From positions 83,655 through 147,654 of the forward strand of contig JAFQBN010000003.1 in assembly GCA_017416685.1 (NCBI GenBank): DNA of 64,000 nucleotides. The letters run 5' to 3'. Under the pieces are notes generated by a model. That model made no database searches, was not told where the DNA came from, and saw nothing but the letters and a program-made list of their open reading frames with translations. The position numbers were made by a program, and so were the translations under genes. This DNA is from Oscillospiraceae bacterium (GTDB lineage Bacteria > Bacillota > Clostridia > Oscillospirales > Oscillospiraceae). Positions 41,541-51,600 of this stretch are shown here, one piece after another; within the stretch, counting starts at the first letter, position 1; every line of letters starts with the position of its first letter.

Positions 41541-44500
41541 ATGAAGAAAATGATGTCATTCCTGCTTGCGCTGGTCATGGTGGTATCCATGGTTCCCGGC
41601 GGGACAATCTCCGTGTCCGCTGCGGAGGCAACAGAGCCTTTGCAGGCCTACTACACGGCGGAGAACATGTCTATGGACGGCGCTTTGCGCGAGGAGGACT
41701 GGCTGCTGCGGGACAAGATCGGCAGCACTCCCATTGCGCTGCTCAACGCCCAAAACGCGCTGTACATTGCGGTGAAGACCGAAGAAAAGGCAATGGACTT
41801 TACCGTAAACGGTAAGGCATTCAAGATTGACCTGGCCGCCGGCGCTGTGCAGCTGAACGGCGAGAAGGTGGGCGCGGCCGCCTTTGATATGCAGGCAGGC
41901 ACCGCCGAGTTCGAGATTCCTATGTCTGCGCTGGACCTGATTTACACCGTGGGTCAGGTGGTGGACTTTGCCTGCACCATCGGCGCCGACAGCTACAGCG
42001 GCACGCTGGTCATGGCCGAGAAGGCCGTCAAGCTGGCTGAGAGCTTTGATAACATTACCTCCCTGACCAAGGGCGGTACCACCAAGTTCGGCGGCGCCAC
42101 CGCCGAGGGCTACGCCACCCAGGGCGAGGGCGGCTCTCTGCATATTCAGACCGGCCCCCTGAGCGACAACGGCTACTCCTTCCATCAGCCCAACTGGAGC
42201 GCCGAGAAGCTGGGCATGGATCTGAGCCGCGGCTATGAGCTGTCCTTTACCGCCGACTTCAACGACCTGTGCGTACCTGCGGCGGATCAGCTGGCCTACA
42301 CCGCCATTGTCGGCTTTGCCGTGGACGTGCGCGCCAATGTGTATCTGCGCCACAGCTTTACCGCCGACAAAAACGGCAACCTGATGATCAGCCAGTACGA
42401 AAACTACGCCGACCAGACCCGAGTCATCGACACCGGCTACGATCTGCCGGTCAAGAATCTGGCGGTCAAGTTTGTGGTGGATGATGCCTTCAATGTGGAG
42501 GTGTTCATCAACGGCAAGAGTACGGCCAAGTTTGCCACAACAACCCGCCGTACCACCGCCGGCACTGTGATGTTCAGCACCTGCACCGGCCGCCGCGACC
42601 TGTCCAGCCCCCGCAAAAACGATGTGGCGATTTACGACCTGCTGATCACTCAGGCCGCCCCCAACGAGCAGATGACGGTGGGCAAGCTGGCCAACTCCGG
42701 GGATTTGAAGCTGGACGGCGCTGCCTCCGAGGTGCTGTGGTCCCTGCCCTACGCCGTGGGCGGCACCCGCTACGGTCTGCTGTACGATGAAGAGAACCTG
42801 TACATTGCCCTGAACAGCGACAAGTCCCAGGTGGACTTCCAGTTCGGTGAGCAGAAGGCTACTGCCAAACTGGGCAAGAATCCTACCGTGGCCCTGGGCT
42901 TCACCATGGGTCCCACCATTGCCGGCGACGGCAAGGGTCAGTACGAGATCAAAATTCCCTTAAGCCTTTTGAAGTTTGAGGGCAAGCTGCCCTTTGCGGT
43001 CACCTCCGACGGCGCTACCCGCCGCAGCGATTTGACCTTCAGCACCGTGACTGTATCCGTTTTGGAGCAGGCTGTTGCCGCCGGTGATGGCAAGGTGGAC
43101 GCCATTGCCTACCTGAACACCGACAAGGTTACTCTGGATGGCAAGCTGAAAGAAAATCACTGGTACAACCCCTACCGGACCCAGGGCTCTGCCGGGGCTA
43201 TTGCCACCGGCGTGGGCTTTATGTGGGATGCCAACTACCTGTATATGGGCGCCCAGATGTTCAACCGCAGCCGTCCCCAGGCCCTGAACCTGACAGTGAA
43301 CGGCAAGACCATGTCCGCGGATCTGGCCGCCGGCACCGCCACCATGGGTAATGTGGTGGGCGATGCCCAGACCATGGAGTGGCGCATTTCTCTTGCCGAT
43401 TTGGGTCTGACCCCCGGCAACGGCGTGGCCACCGACTACAAACTGGAAGTGGTGGGCGCCGGCGGCATCTCCGTGCTGCAGGGCAAGCTGACCATGCAGG
43501 CCACCGTGGTGGTCTTCGGTGACACCTGCGATGATATCAACACCAAGGATTACGCTGTTACCAACGGCAAGCTGGCCGGTACTGAGGTGGTGCAGGGAAA
43601 CGGCGCTTATGATATCAACACCGAGGACGGCTTTACCGGCAGCGAGTATTACCAGATGCATACCCCGCTGATTAACTATGAGGGCGGCGCATACGAGTTC
43701 GTCATCGACCTGACCATCGAGTCCCTGCCCCACAACACCCGTACCCTTGGCTGGCGCGGCCTGAACTGGGAGATTCGTCAGCCCGGTCTGCAGACTCGCT
43801 TCTGTCTGCGCAGCGATGGTAACAAGAATGTTATCATGGATGTGCTCAACCGCCGTTACTATACCTCCATGGACACTGGCATCGACTTCGGCGAGCGGGC
43901 GGTGATCCGCTTCTCCGTGGACGAGAATCTGAATCCCACGTTGTTTGTCAACGATAAGCCGGTGGGCGGCTTCCCGGCGCTGGACCGTACTGCCTTTACC
44001 ATCAGCGACAACCTGCACATGCCCCGTCTGATTTTGCAGGCCATGAACTATGACCGGGATCCCGACGCCGATGGCAAACTCAGCGGATTGAATGTTGAGG
44101 TCCACGATATGCTTTGGACCCAGACCGTGTTTACCGACGCCCGGGGCGCGGCCGAAAGCGCTATGAAAACCATTACTCAGGACAATGTGCTGCTGGGCGC
44201 TGATCCCGAGGACGTGACAAAGCTGTATCTGGTGAACTCCATCGCCGACTCCAACACCGGCCTGACCAGTGCCGTGACCTGGAAGGCCATCGACAAGGTC
44301 ACCGGCAAGGTGGCTACCAACGTCAACCTCGACACCGGCGTCGTCACCCGTGGAGATGCCCCCCTGTACTTTGATTTGATCGCCACCGTTGTCTATGACG
44401 GCGTGGGCGTGTCCAAGACCTTTACCTTCCAGACCAAAGGTAAGGCGACCAGCGGCAAGGTGGGCTTCATCGTCAAGGATGAGGATCCCCGCGTGGGCCA

Positions 44501-47465
44501 TCCCGAGACCTGGGGCGGCAACAGCTTTGAGTATTTCGACACCACCCACAACAGTTTGGTGGTGGATCAGGGTTCTTCCAAGCAGGTCAACACCATCACC
44601 CTCTATGACTTTGACGATGTGTCCCGTGTCAACAAGCAGCACCTGAGTGTGTATGTCAGCAACGACGGAAAGACCTATACCAAGGTCTACAACTGGCTGC
44701 TGCATCAGGATGGCGAGACCTACACCATCTACAATCTGAACGAAACTGCCCGCTATGTCAAGGTCCACAACCATCAGGACGATCTGGACGAGATGGGCAC
44801 CAAGCCCAGCTTCTACAACGCCGTGTCCAATATGATGGCGGTCAGCTACAACCCCAATCTGGTGGGAGCCTCCGGCGCCTTTGCCCACAAGGCCGATTAC
44901 ACCGTCAAGAACACCACCGGCAAGGCTGTGAAGGACTATCCCGTGTTTATCAGCCTGAACGATTTGGGCGCCAAGGACGGTCAGTACAAGAGCGGCTGTG
45001 TGGACTTCCGCTTCACCATGGGGCAGCGCCAGCTGGCCTACTGGTACAACGGGGTGGACGGCTTCTATGTCAGCATTCCCGACATGGCCAAGGACGGCTC
45101 TGCCACCGTTACCGCCCACTGGGGCTGTGGCTCTGCCACCGACTTCTCCGACGCCGAGTCCGTCTTTGAGGTGACCTACGGCAACATCACCATCACCGAC
45201 TTTACCCGTGACCACAACCTGGGCTCTCACGGCCGTCCCTTCACCATGCCCAACGGCGACATCATTGTGGCCGGCCGTACTGCCGACACCCGGGGCAACA
45301 CCGGCTTCGTCCGCTCCACTGACGGCGGCCGCACCTTCAGTACCGTACCTGAGTTTGTTGCGAAGGACGGCGTTTTCGCCAGCCGTGCTTTGGGCTTTGG
45401 CGGCTTTATGATTGACGAAGAAATCGGCCGCGTTTGGGCTATTTCCTACAGCGGTAAGAACCTTAAGGATGGCGGAACCGAGTATCGTCTGGTGCTGAAC
45501 TACACCGACGACAGCGGTTACACCTGGTCCGAACCTGTGTTTCTGACCAATCCCGCTCTGGAACCGGTTCAGGAAACCGATGTCATGCTGGAAAATGCCG
45601 ATCCCAACGTCATTTACTCCCTGTGCTACTGCAACGGCATTAAGCTCCGCGACGCCGACGGCAAGGGTCCCAACGTGGACTATGTGCTGGCCGGCAACGG
45701 CACCAACCATGTGACCAAGTTCAACTGCACCCAGACCTACTATTCCAAGGACGGCGGCGAGAGCTGGATCTGCGGCGAGAACATCTATATGGACCTGGAC
45801 GCCAAGGCAAACGCCGAGAACGGTGTGACCGAGCCTGCCCTGACCCAGTTGGATGACGGCCGCCTGTACATGCTCATGCGCGCCCAACAGGAGGGTAACT
45901 TCTACTTCTACGAGGCCTACTCCAGTGACTACGGCGCCACCTGGGAGGCTGGCTACTCCAGAGTTATCGCATCCAACACTTCTCCCGTGATGACCACCTA
46001 CAACGGTCAGCGGTTGCTGCTGTGGACCAGTATGAATGGCGTGGGCGCTTTCTCCTACCGCCGTACTCCTGTGCATCTGGCTACCACCAGTGACAACTAC
46101 AAGACCTTTGACCACATCGTGGACCTGACCTTTGCTACCTCTTATGACGGTTTGGAAGAAATGTACAGCCATATGTTCCAGCCCGGCATCACCTTCACCA
46201 AGGACGGCAAGGATGCCTATGTGGCCTTCTACGCCGGCAGCCAGCTGCGCCGCTTTACCGAGCCGGCCACCGGCGGCTTCCTGGCCGAGGACTTCCACGA
46301 CATGATCAACTACACCAAGGGCGGCTACGACGACTTTGAGTCTGCCAGCCTGAAGTTTGAGGGTTGGATGACCATAGACGGCATTACCCTGGAAAACAGC
46401 AAGGAGGCCTCCGTCTCCGGACAGCGCTCCATGAAGCTGTATGACCGCAACCCCGGCTCCATTGTCCATGCCACCCGCCAGATTCCCTCTATGAAGTACG
46501 GTACGGTTGGCGCCAAGATGATGGTGCCTGCCGGCAACACCGACTACTTTGCTCTGGAGCTGAAGGCCGGCTACAACTTCGTGCATATGCAGCATGCTTT
46601 GGCAGCTGTGGCCGTCAAGGGCGACGGTACTGTGGCCGTGTGCTACGACAACGAGATCGTCCCCGTTGGCAAGGTGGAGCCCGGCAGCTGGAATGACTAC
46701 GCTGTCAGCTTTGACATTGCCGCCAACATGGGCAAACTCTATGTCAATGGTAAGTTTATGAGCGACATCAAGTTGGAAACCGGCGAGTATATGCTGGGTA
46801 AGATGCGTGAGGATGTGGTGCGTGAGATCACTGCCATCCAGTTCATGCAGACCGAGGCTACTGCCGGTACCAGTGACGTGCTGTACGTGGATGATGTGTA
46901 CTTCACCGAGCTGACTCAGCCTTTGAAGCGTGCTACCGACAACATCAGCTTTGCCGACGTGAAGAAGGGCGACTGGTACTACGACGCCGTCAGCTTCGCG
47001 GTAGAGAATGGTATCATGAGCGGCTACAATGCCGACAAGTTCGGACCCAACGACACCCTGAACCGCGCCATGGTGGTGCAGGTGCTGTACAACAAGGAAG
47101 GCCAGCCCGCTCTGAACGGCCTGAAGCACAGCTTCTCCGACGTGCCGACGAGCCAGTGGTTCAACAATGCCGTTACCTGGGGCAGCAACCGCGGCGTGGT
47201 CAGCGGCTTCGGCGGCGGCCTGTTCAAGCCCGAGGATGCCGTGACCATCGAGCAGGTGGCGGTCATCCTGTGGAACTATACCAACACGCCTGCAGGCTTT
47301 GGTGACCTCACCAAGGTGGGCAGCCACAGCGATTGGGCGGCCAACGCCCTGCGCTGGGCGGTGGAGCAGGGACTGCTTGAAAACGTACCCTTCACCAATG
47401 CCACCGAACAGGCGACCCGCGCTCAAACAGCACAGATGTTGACCAACTATCTGCGCGGCATTTAA
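41541..47465 (+). CDS. Giant secreted SLH-anchored protein with CBM9-like, LamG-like and BNR/sialidase-like domains
   Basis: 1974-aa exported surface protein. Layout by residue: signal peptide 1-29; CBM9/DOMON-like modules at about 34-155, 375-510 and 520-650 (each with a sugar-module start such as LDGKLKENHWY); LamG-like beta-sandwiches at about 168-370, 656-870 and 1590-1793; an Ig-like piece at 870-975; a discoidin-like module at 973-1105; a DUF2341-like module at 1113-1213; a BNR propeller at 1216-1590 with Asp boxes STDGGRTF, SKDGGESW and SSDYGATW; three SLH repeats at 1797-1974 that bind the cell wall. The propeller begins with GRPFTMPNG rather than a clean FRIP motif, so true sialidase activity is uncertain. 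ATG at 41541 has GGGAGG 9 nt upstream. Confidence 0.87.
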   Translation: MKKMMSFLLALVMVVSMVPGGTISVSAAEATEPLQAYYTAENMSMDGALREEDWLLRDKIGSTPIALLNAQNALYIAVKTEEKAMDFTVNGKAFKIDLAAGAVQLNGEKVGAAAFDMQAGTAEFEIPMSALDLIYTVGQVVDFACTIGADSYSGTLVMAEKAVKLAESFDNITSLTKGGTTKFGGATAEGYATQGEGGSLHIQTGPLSDNGYSFHQPNWSAEKLGMDLSRGYELSFTADFNDLCVPAADQLAYTAIVGFAVDVRANVYLRHSFTADKNGNLMISQYENYADQTRVIDTGYDLPVKNLAVKFVVDDAFNVEVFINGKSTAKFATTTRRTTAGTVMFSTCTGRRDLSSPRKNDVAIYDLLITQAAPNEQMTVGKLANSGDLKLDGAASEVLWSLPYAVGGTRYGLLYDEENLYIALNSDKSQVDFQFGEQKATAKLGKNPTVALGFTMGPTIAGDGKGQYEIKIPLSLLKFEGKLPFAVTSDGATRRSDLTFSTVTVSVLEQAVAAGDGKVDAIAYLNTDKVTLDGKLKENHWYNPYRTQGSAGAIATGVGFMWDANYLYMGAQMFNRSRPQALNLTVNGKTMSADLAAGTATMGNVVGDAQTMEWRISLADLGLTPGNGVATDYKLEVVGAGGISVLQGKLTMQATVVVFGDTCDDINTKDYAVTNGKLAGTEVVQGNGAYDINTEDGFTGSEYYQMHTPLINYEGGAYEFVIDLTIESLPHNTRTLGWRGLNWEIRQPGLQTRFCLRSDGNKNVIMDVLNRRYYTSMDTGIDFGERAVIRFSVDENLNPTLFVNDKPVGGFPALDRTAFTISDNLHMPRLILQAMNYDRDPDADGKLSGLNVEVHDMLWTQTVFTDARGAAESAMKTITQDNVLLGADPEDVTKLYLVNSIADSNTGLTSAVTWKAIDKVTGKVATNVNLDTGVVTRGDAPLYFDLIATVVYDGVGVSKTFTFQTKGKATSGKVGFIVKDEDPRVGHPETWGGNSFEYFDTTHNSLVVDQGSSKQVNTITLYDFDDVSRVNKQHLSVYVSNDGKTYTKVYNWLLHQDGETYTIYNLNETARYVKVHNHQDDLDEMGTKPSFYNAVSNMMAVSYNPNLVGASGAFAHKADYTVKNTTGKAVKDYPVFISLNDLGAKDGQYKSGCVDFRFTMGQRQLAYWYNGVDGFYVSIPDMAKDGSATVTAHWGCGSATDFSDAESVFEVTYGNITITDFTRDHNLGSHGRPFTMPNGDIIVAGRTADTRGNTGFVRSTDGGRTFSTVPEFVAKDGVFASRALGFGGFMIDEEIGRVWAISYSGKNLKDGGTEYRLVLNYTDDSGYTWSEPVFLTNPALEPVQETDVMLENADPNVIYSLCYCNGIKLRDADGKGPNVDYVLAGNGTNHVTKFNCTQTYYSKDGGESWICGENIYMDLDAKANAENGVTEPALTQLDDGRLYMLMRAQQEGNFYFYEAYSSDYGATWEAGYSRVIASNTSPVMTTYNGQRLLLWTSMNGVGAFSYRRTPVHLATTSDNYKTFDHIVDLTFATSYDGLEEMYSHMFQPGITFTKDGKDAYVAFYAGSQLRRFTEPATGGFLAEDFHDMINYTKGGYDDFESASLKFEGWMTIDGITLENSKEASVSGQRSMKLYDRNPGSIVHATRQIPSMKYGTVGAKMMVPAGNTDYFALELKAGYNFVHMQHALAAVAVKGDGTVAVCYDNEIVPVGKVEPGSWNDYAVSFDIAANMGKLYVNGKFMSDIKLETGEYMLGKMREDVVREITAIQFMQTEATAGTSDVLYVDDVYFTELTQPLKRATDNISFADVKKGDWYYDAVSFAVENGIMSGYNADKFGPNDTLNRAMVVQVLYNKEGQPALNGLKHSFSDVPTSQWFNNAVTWGSNRGVVSGFGGGLFKPEDAVTIEQVAVILWNYTNTPAGFGDLTKVGSHSDWAANALRWAVEQGLLENVPFTNATEQATRAQTAQMLTNYLRGI

Positions 47466-47492
47466 TTTGCTTTCTTCTCCTCTATTTCCAAA

Positions 47493-47530
47493 GCAAACCC
47501 CCGCAGTCCATTTGGACTGCGGGGGTTTGC
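47493..47530. terminator. Terminator after the first SLH protein gene
   Basis: 18-bp perfect stem (47493-47510 / 47513-47530) with core CCCGCAGTCCA. Closely related in sequence to the terminator after the second SLH gene (53841-53878). It also lies between convergent genes. Confidence 0.85.
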
Positions 47531-47544
47531 ACTTTGTTTTTCGT

Positions 47545-48393
47545 TTACATGCCGCCGGCAGTACGGTTATTGAGGGTGTCCTGCTGGTGGCGGAACTGCC
47601 TTGGGGAACAGTTGTGGAAGTGGGAAAAGCTGCGGCTGAAGGAGGGGACAGAGGTGTACCCCACCTGCAGGGCGACCTGCTGGATGGACAGATCCGTGTT
47701 TCGCAGCAGCCAGCCCGCGTGAGTCATCCGGGTGCTGGCCAGCTTTTCCCGAAAGCTCATGCCATATCGTTTTTCCAAAAAGCGGTGGAGCTGCCGTGGG
47801 GACAAGTGCAGCCGCTTGCAGAGCTCCGCTTTCGTCACGTTTTGACCGAGAGAATTTGAAAAGAAGGAATCGATGACATCCACCCGGAGGTCGGAGTTGG
47901 TGACCGCCGTAGCATCCGTATCCTTAATGCCCAGCAGGCGCAGCAAAAGGAGGGTCAGGTGACTGAGCAGCAAATCGAGCATCTTTTGGTGGAAGGGGCC
48001 GGGATGGGCGAACTCATCCATTAATTCATCCAGCAGGGCGGAGATGGAGGGGGGAAAATCCACCACCACGCAGGGCTCCTCCGGGTTGGGGAGCAGACGG
48101 CCGGAAACGGGGAAAAGGTTCATGACCATCCGCAGGAAATCCGGGGAATAGTCCACCGGGGTGTGAAACCGGTCCGGCGAGATCAGGACCCCCTGTCCTG
48201 CGTGAAGGGTGTACACAGTGCCCTCCACGTCCACGCGACAGGTACCCCGGCGGACGATGTGCAACTCGTAGTCCGCATTGCTGTGCCGCCCAAAGGCCCA
48301 AGTGTGTCCAGAGGTCAAAAGTACGTGTGCGGGAACAAACAGCTCAAGGCGGATATCTCCAATCGTGGTTCGAACAAATTCCTTACGGGGCAT
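47545..48393 (-). CDS. AraC-family transcriptional regulator next to the second SLH gene
   Basis: 282 aa: N-terminal cupin-type sensing domain (about 1-120, with FGRHSNADYELHIVRRGTCR and HAGQGVLISPDRFHTP) and C-terminal AraC double helix-turn-helix (about 180-275, with VTKAELCKRLHLSPRQLHRFLEKRYG and IQQVALQVGYTSVPSFSRSFSHF). The ATG at 48393 is chosen for an AGGAGG 8 nt upstream; a longer reading to 48465 has none. Divergent from the second giant SLH gene and convergent with the first, so it probably controls one or both. Only distantly similar to the AraC protein of the GH20 cluster. Confidence 0.92.
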   Translation of the reverse strand: MPRKEFVRTTIGDIRLELFVPAHVLLTSGHTWAFGRHSNADYELHIVRRGTCRVDVEGTVYTLHAGQGVLISPDRFHTPVDYSPDFLRMVMNLFPVSGRLLPNPEEPCVVVDFPPSISALLDELMDEFAHPGPFHQKMLDLLLSHLTLLLLRLLGIKDTDATAVTNSDLRVDVIDSFFSNSLGQNVTKAELCKRLHLSPRQLHRFLEKRYGMSFREKLASTRMTHAGWLLRNTDLSIQQVALQVGYTSVPSFSRSFSHFHNCSPRQFRHQQDTLNNRTAGGM

Positions 48394-48610
48394 GGTAAAA
48401 ACCTCCTGCGCACCGATTAGGCCGTTTTTGCAAACAACACGGCCCAACCGGATATTCCAAAACAAAACGCGTGATGTTAAAATGACAAAGACGAGGGTGG
48501 TATCATCGCGTAATCACCATGCAAATGACGATACTTTATGGTACAGGAAAACCATCCCATTGTCAACGGAAGAGTAACACCTGGAACAGGTATGAACAGG
48601 AGGAAGGAAG

Positions 48611-51600
48611 ATGAAACACACAATGGTCAACAAGATGCTTTCCGCAATGCTGGCTCTGGTGTTGTGCATCGGCATGGTACCTGCCGTGGCAACCCCTGCT
48701 GCTGCGGCTGATCTGGGCAGCAAGGAGTGGGTCGTCCGCAACGACGACTTCAGCGGCTACCCCGTGGGCCGCGACACGTTCTTCAGGAACGCCAAGTACA
48801 ACGGCTTTACCGAGGCGAACCACGGCGCCTACGGTGGTGAGAGCTATGCTACCTACGGTATCGTGGAGGAAAAGGGGAATAAGATGCTGGAACTGGTCAG
48901 CGTCAACAAGACCGGCACCTATTTCAACGGCCCCCGTGTTTCCGGCGCCCATACCCTTACCCTTGATTTGTATATGCCGTCCTCTACGGGAAGCTCTGTT
49001 CCCGGCATCGTACTGGGCCTGTTTGACGGCATGACCCCCGGCCTGCCCGGTAGCCTCTTGGTCTATATTGACGGCGGCATTGATATCCGCCTGGTGGAGG
49101 GCATCACCAACGCCACCACCACCAAGACCAACGTGACCACCAACATGAAAGATGCACAGGGCAACAATATGAAGGTTCCCCTCAACGAGTGGCACACCAT
49201 CAAGCTGTCCGTGGAGCCCGGCAAATTTATGGTCAAGGTGTGGAAACAGGGCGAGGCCGAGCCTGCGGACAATGCCGAGGCCGGCGTGTGCGTGTTCAAG
49301 AACGCTGCCCTTTCTGCCGAGGTGCTGGACCGCGGCATGATGGCCCGCCTCCAGACCCGCAACCGCAATCAGCCCGGCGTGGCCTATGCCGTCCGCATGG
49401 ATAACTTTAAGGTTACCAAGCCCTATGAGAGCATGATGATGCCTGCCATGCTGTACGGCGACCCCGGTGAGCGCGTAAGTGTGGATGCCGTGTTTACCGG
49501 CCAGGACCTGGCCAAGCAGCAGCCTGCCCCCAAGTTCAACTATACCTTCTCCAACCCCGCTTTGGGCAAGGCCGACTCCACCGGCGGCCTGGTTCTGGGT
49601 TCTGTGGGTCAGGGTACAGTCACCGTAGAGCTGGCCGACATGGACGGAAACGGCACCGGTGAGACCCGTCAGGTCAGCCTGTCCGTGGGCGAGAGCGCCG
49701 CGGTCAAGGCCAAGCAGCCCCTCATCAAGGTGGCCGAAACCGAGATCGGCAAGACCCGAAAGGTGGAGCTGGATACCAAGTTTGATCTGAATCTGGCCGT
49801 TCCCGGACACACCATCACCTGGGTTTCCGACAACGAGGCTGTGGCCACTGTGGATCAGACCGGTTTGGCCACCATTAAGGGTTTTGGCAGCGCTAAGATC
49901 ACCGCCATTATCAAGGATTCTGCAGGCAACTTTACCGGCCTGATCGCCCGCAGTACCATTCAGGTGGGTGAGCAGCCTCTGCGCATTCTCTCCATCGGCA
50001 ACAGCTACAGCCGCGATACCTTCTACTACCTGAGCCACCTTGCCAAGCTGGTGAATCAGCGTGTGGAGGCCGGGTATCTGTATCTGGGCAGCGCTACCCT
50101 GCGTATGCATGCCCGCAATCTGGCCAAGAATGCCGCCGAGTACAGCTACTACAAGAGCAATCCCATGACCGGTGAGATGGAAGCCGCCTCCGGTATGAGC
50201 AGCATTAAGTCCGCTGTGGAGAGTCAGGACTGGGATGTTATCATGCTGCAGCAGGGTGTGAATGAGTCCGGCATCAACACCACCTTCACCGCCGACCTGC
50301 GCTATCTGCTGGACTATCTGGCCGATGTGCAGCCCAAGGCCAAGGTGTACTGGAACATGACCTGGGCTAATGAGGCGGATACGAAGGATGCCGACTTTGA
50401 GTATCTTTTCGAGAGTAATCAGAATTTGATGTACAACGCCATTGTGGACTGCCTGGATATGTTCATTTTGGGCGAGGATGCCGAGTACAAGGCCGACTTT
50501 GACGGCTGGTTCCCCGTGGGCGCCGCCATTCAGAATGCCCGCGCCACGGCCCTTGGCGATAACCTGACCCGCGACGGATTCCACCTGTCCCTGCAGGCCG
50601 GCCGCCTGACCGCCGCCATGACGGTGCTGAAGGTGCTGTTCCCCAACGCAGACCTGAACAAGATTACTCCAGAGGCCATCAAGCCCTTCCTGGATACCGA
50701 CAAGAAGGATCAAAGCAGCAATTGGCCCAATGATCCCAACTATAACAATACCGAGGGCAACCTGGCTCTGATCCGCAAGAGTGTGGAGGCCGCCTGTGCC
50801 GATATGACCAAGGCACCTGCCATGCTGCCTGCACCCAAGCCGATTACTGTCGAGGAAACCACCCCTGACCCCGACGATATAACTGTGGGCCAGGTGAACG
50901 CGCCCCTGACCCTGCACTTTGGCGACCTGGTGGTGGATAAGGCCGGTACAATCTACACCACTGCCTACGAGTGTACCGTCCACGTACCCACCCGAAACAC
51001 CGGTGACTACACCCAGGACGGCAAGGAAGGTCCCGGCCGGCTGAAGATCTGGAAGAGCACTGACAACGGCAAGACCTGGGACTACGATAACCCCGTGCTG
51101 ACCATTGACCAGCATGAGTTTGAAGAGTGGGGCATCACCCCCGGTCTGTATGACCGCTATGATCGCGTGAAGGCCGGTGCCGGCGACTACACCTACTTTG
51201 TGGATCCCCGCGACCCCAACTTCGCCATCATGTACTATGACATGGACGGCGACGGCACCGAGGATGAGGTGCTGCTGTACACCTTCTGGGTGTTCCAGTA
51301 TGTGGAGTCCGGTACCGCTAACTCCGAGGGTACTTATATCATGTACTCCATCGACGGCGGCGACAACTGGTCCGTGCCTCAGCGGGTTACCACCCAGCAC
51401 TGCCCCGGCAACGGCGGCATCAAGCGCGGCGACATCGCCAACTTCTCCAATGGCCAGATTCTGGTCCCCCTGTATGGTACTCCTGTTGTGGCGGCCCTGC
51501 TGCTGCAGTGGGATGTGGCCACCCAGAAGTGGGTCACCCTCAGCGATGTTAAATTTGAGAACTATGTTCCCGAGAAGCGTACAGATCTGAACGAGGCGTC

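Noticed and set aside
42960-47426. Very long minus-strand open frame of about 1490 codons opposite the first SLH gene, and similar ones opposite the second SLH gene, purL and the (alpha/alpha)6 gene
   Set aside because: They are by-products of strong third-base codon bias in real genes on the other strand; their translations are low-complexity (His/Gly/Val/Leu-rich) and resemble no protein.
41541-47465. Calling the first giant protein a proven exo-alpha-sialidase
   Set aside because: Asp boxes are clear, but the FRIP/Arg-triad residues cannot be confirmed by eye, so only a sialidase-like propeller is claimed.
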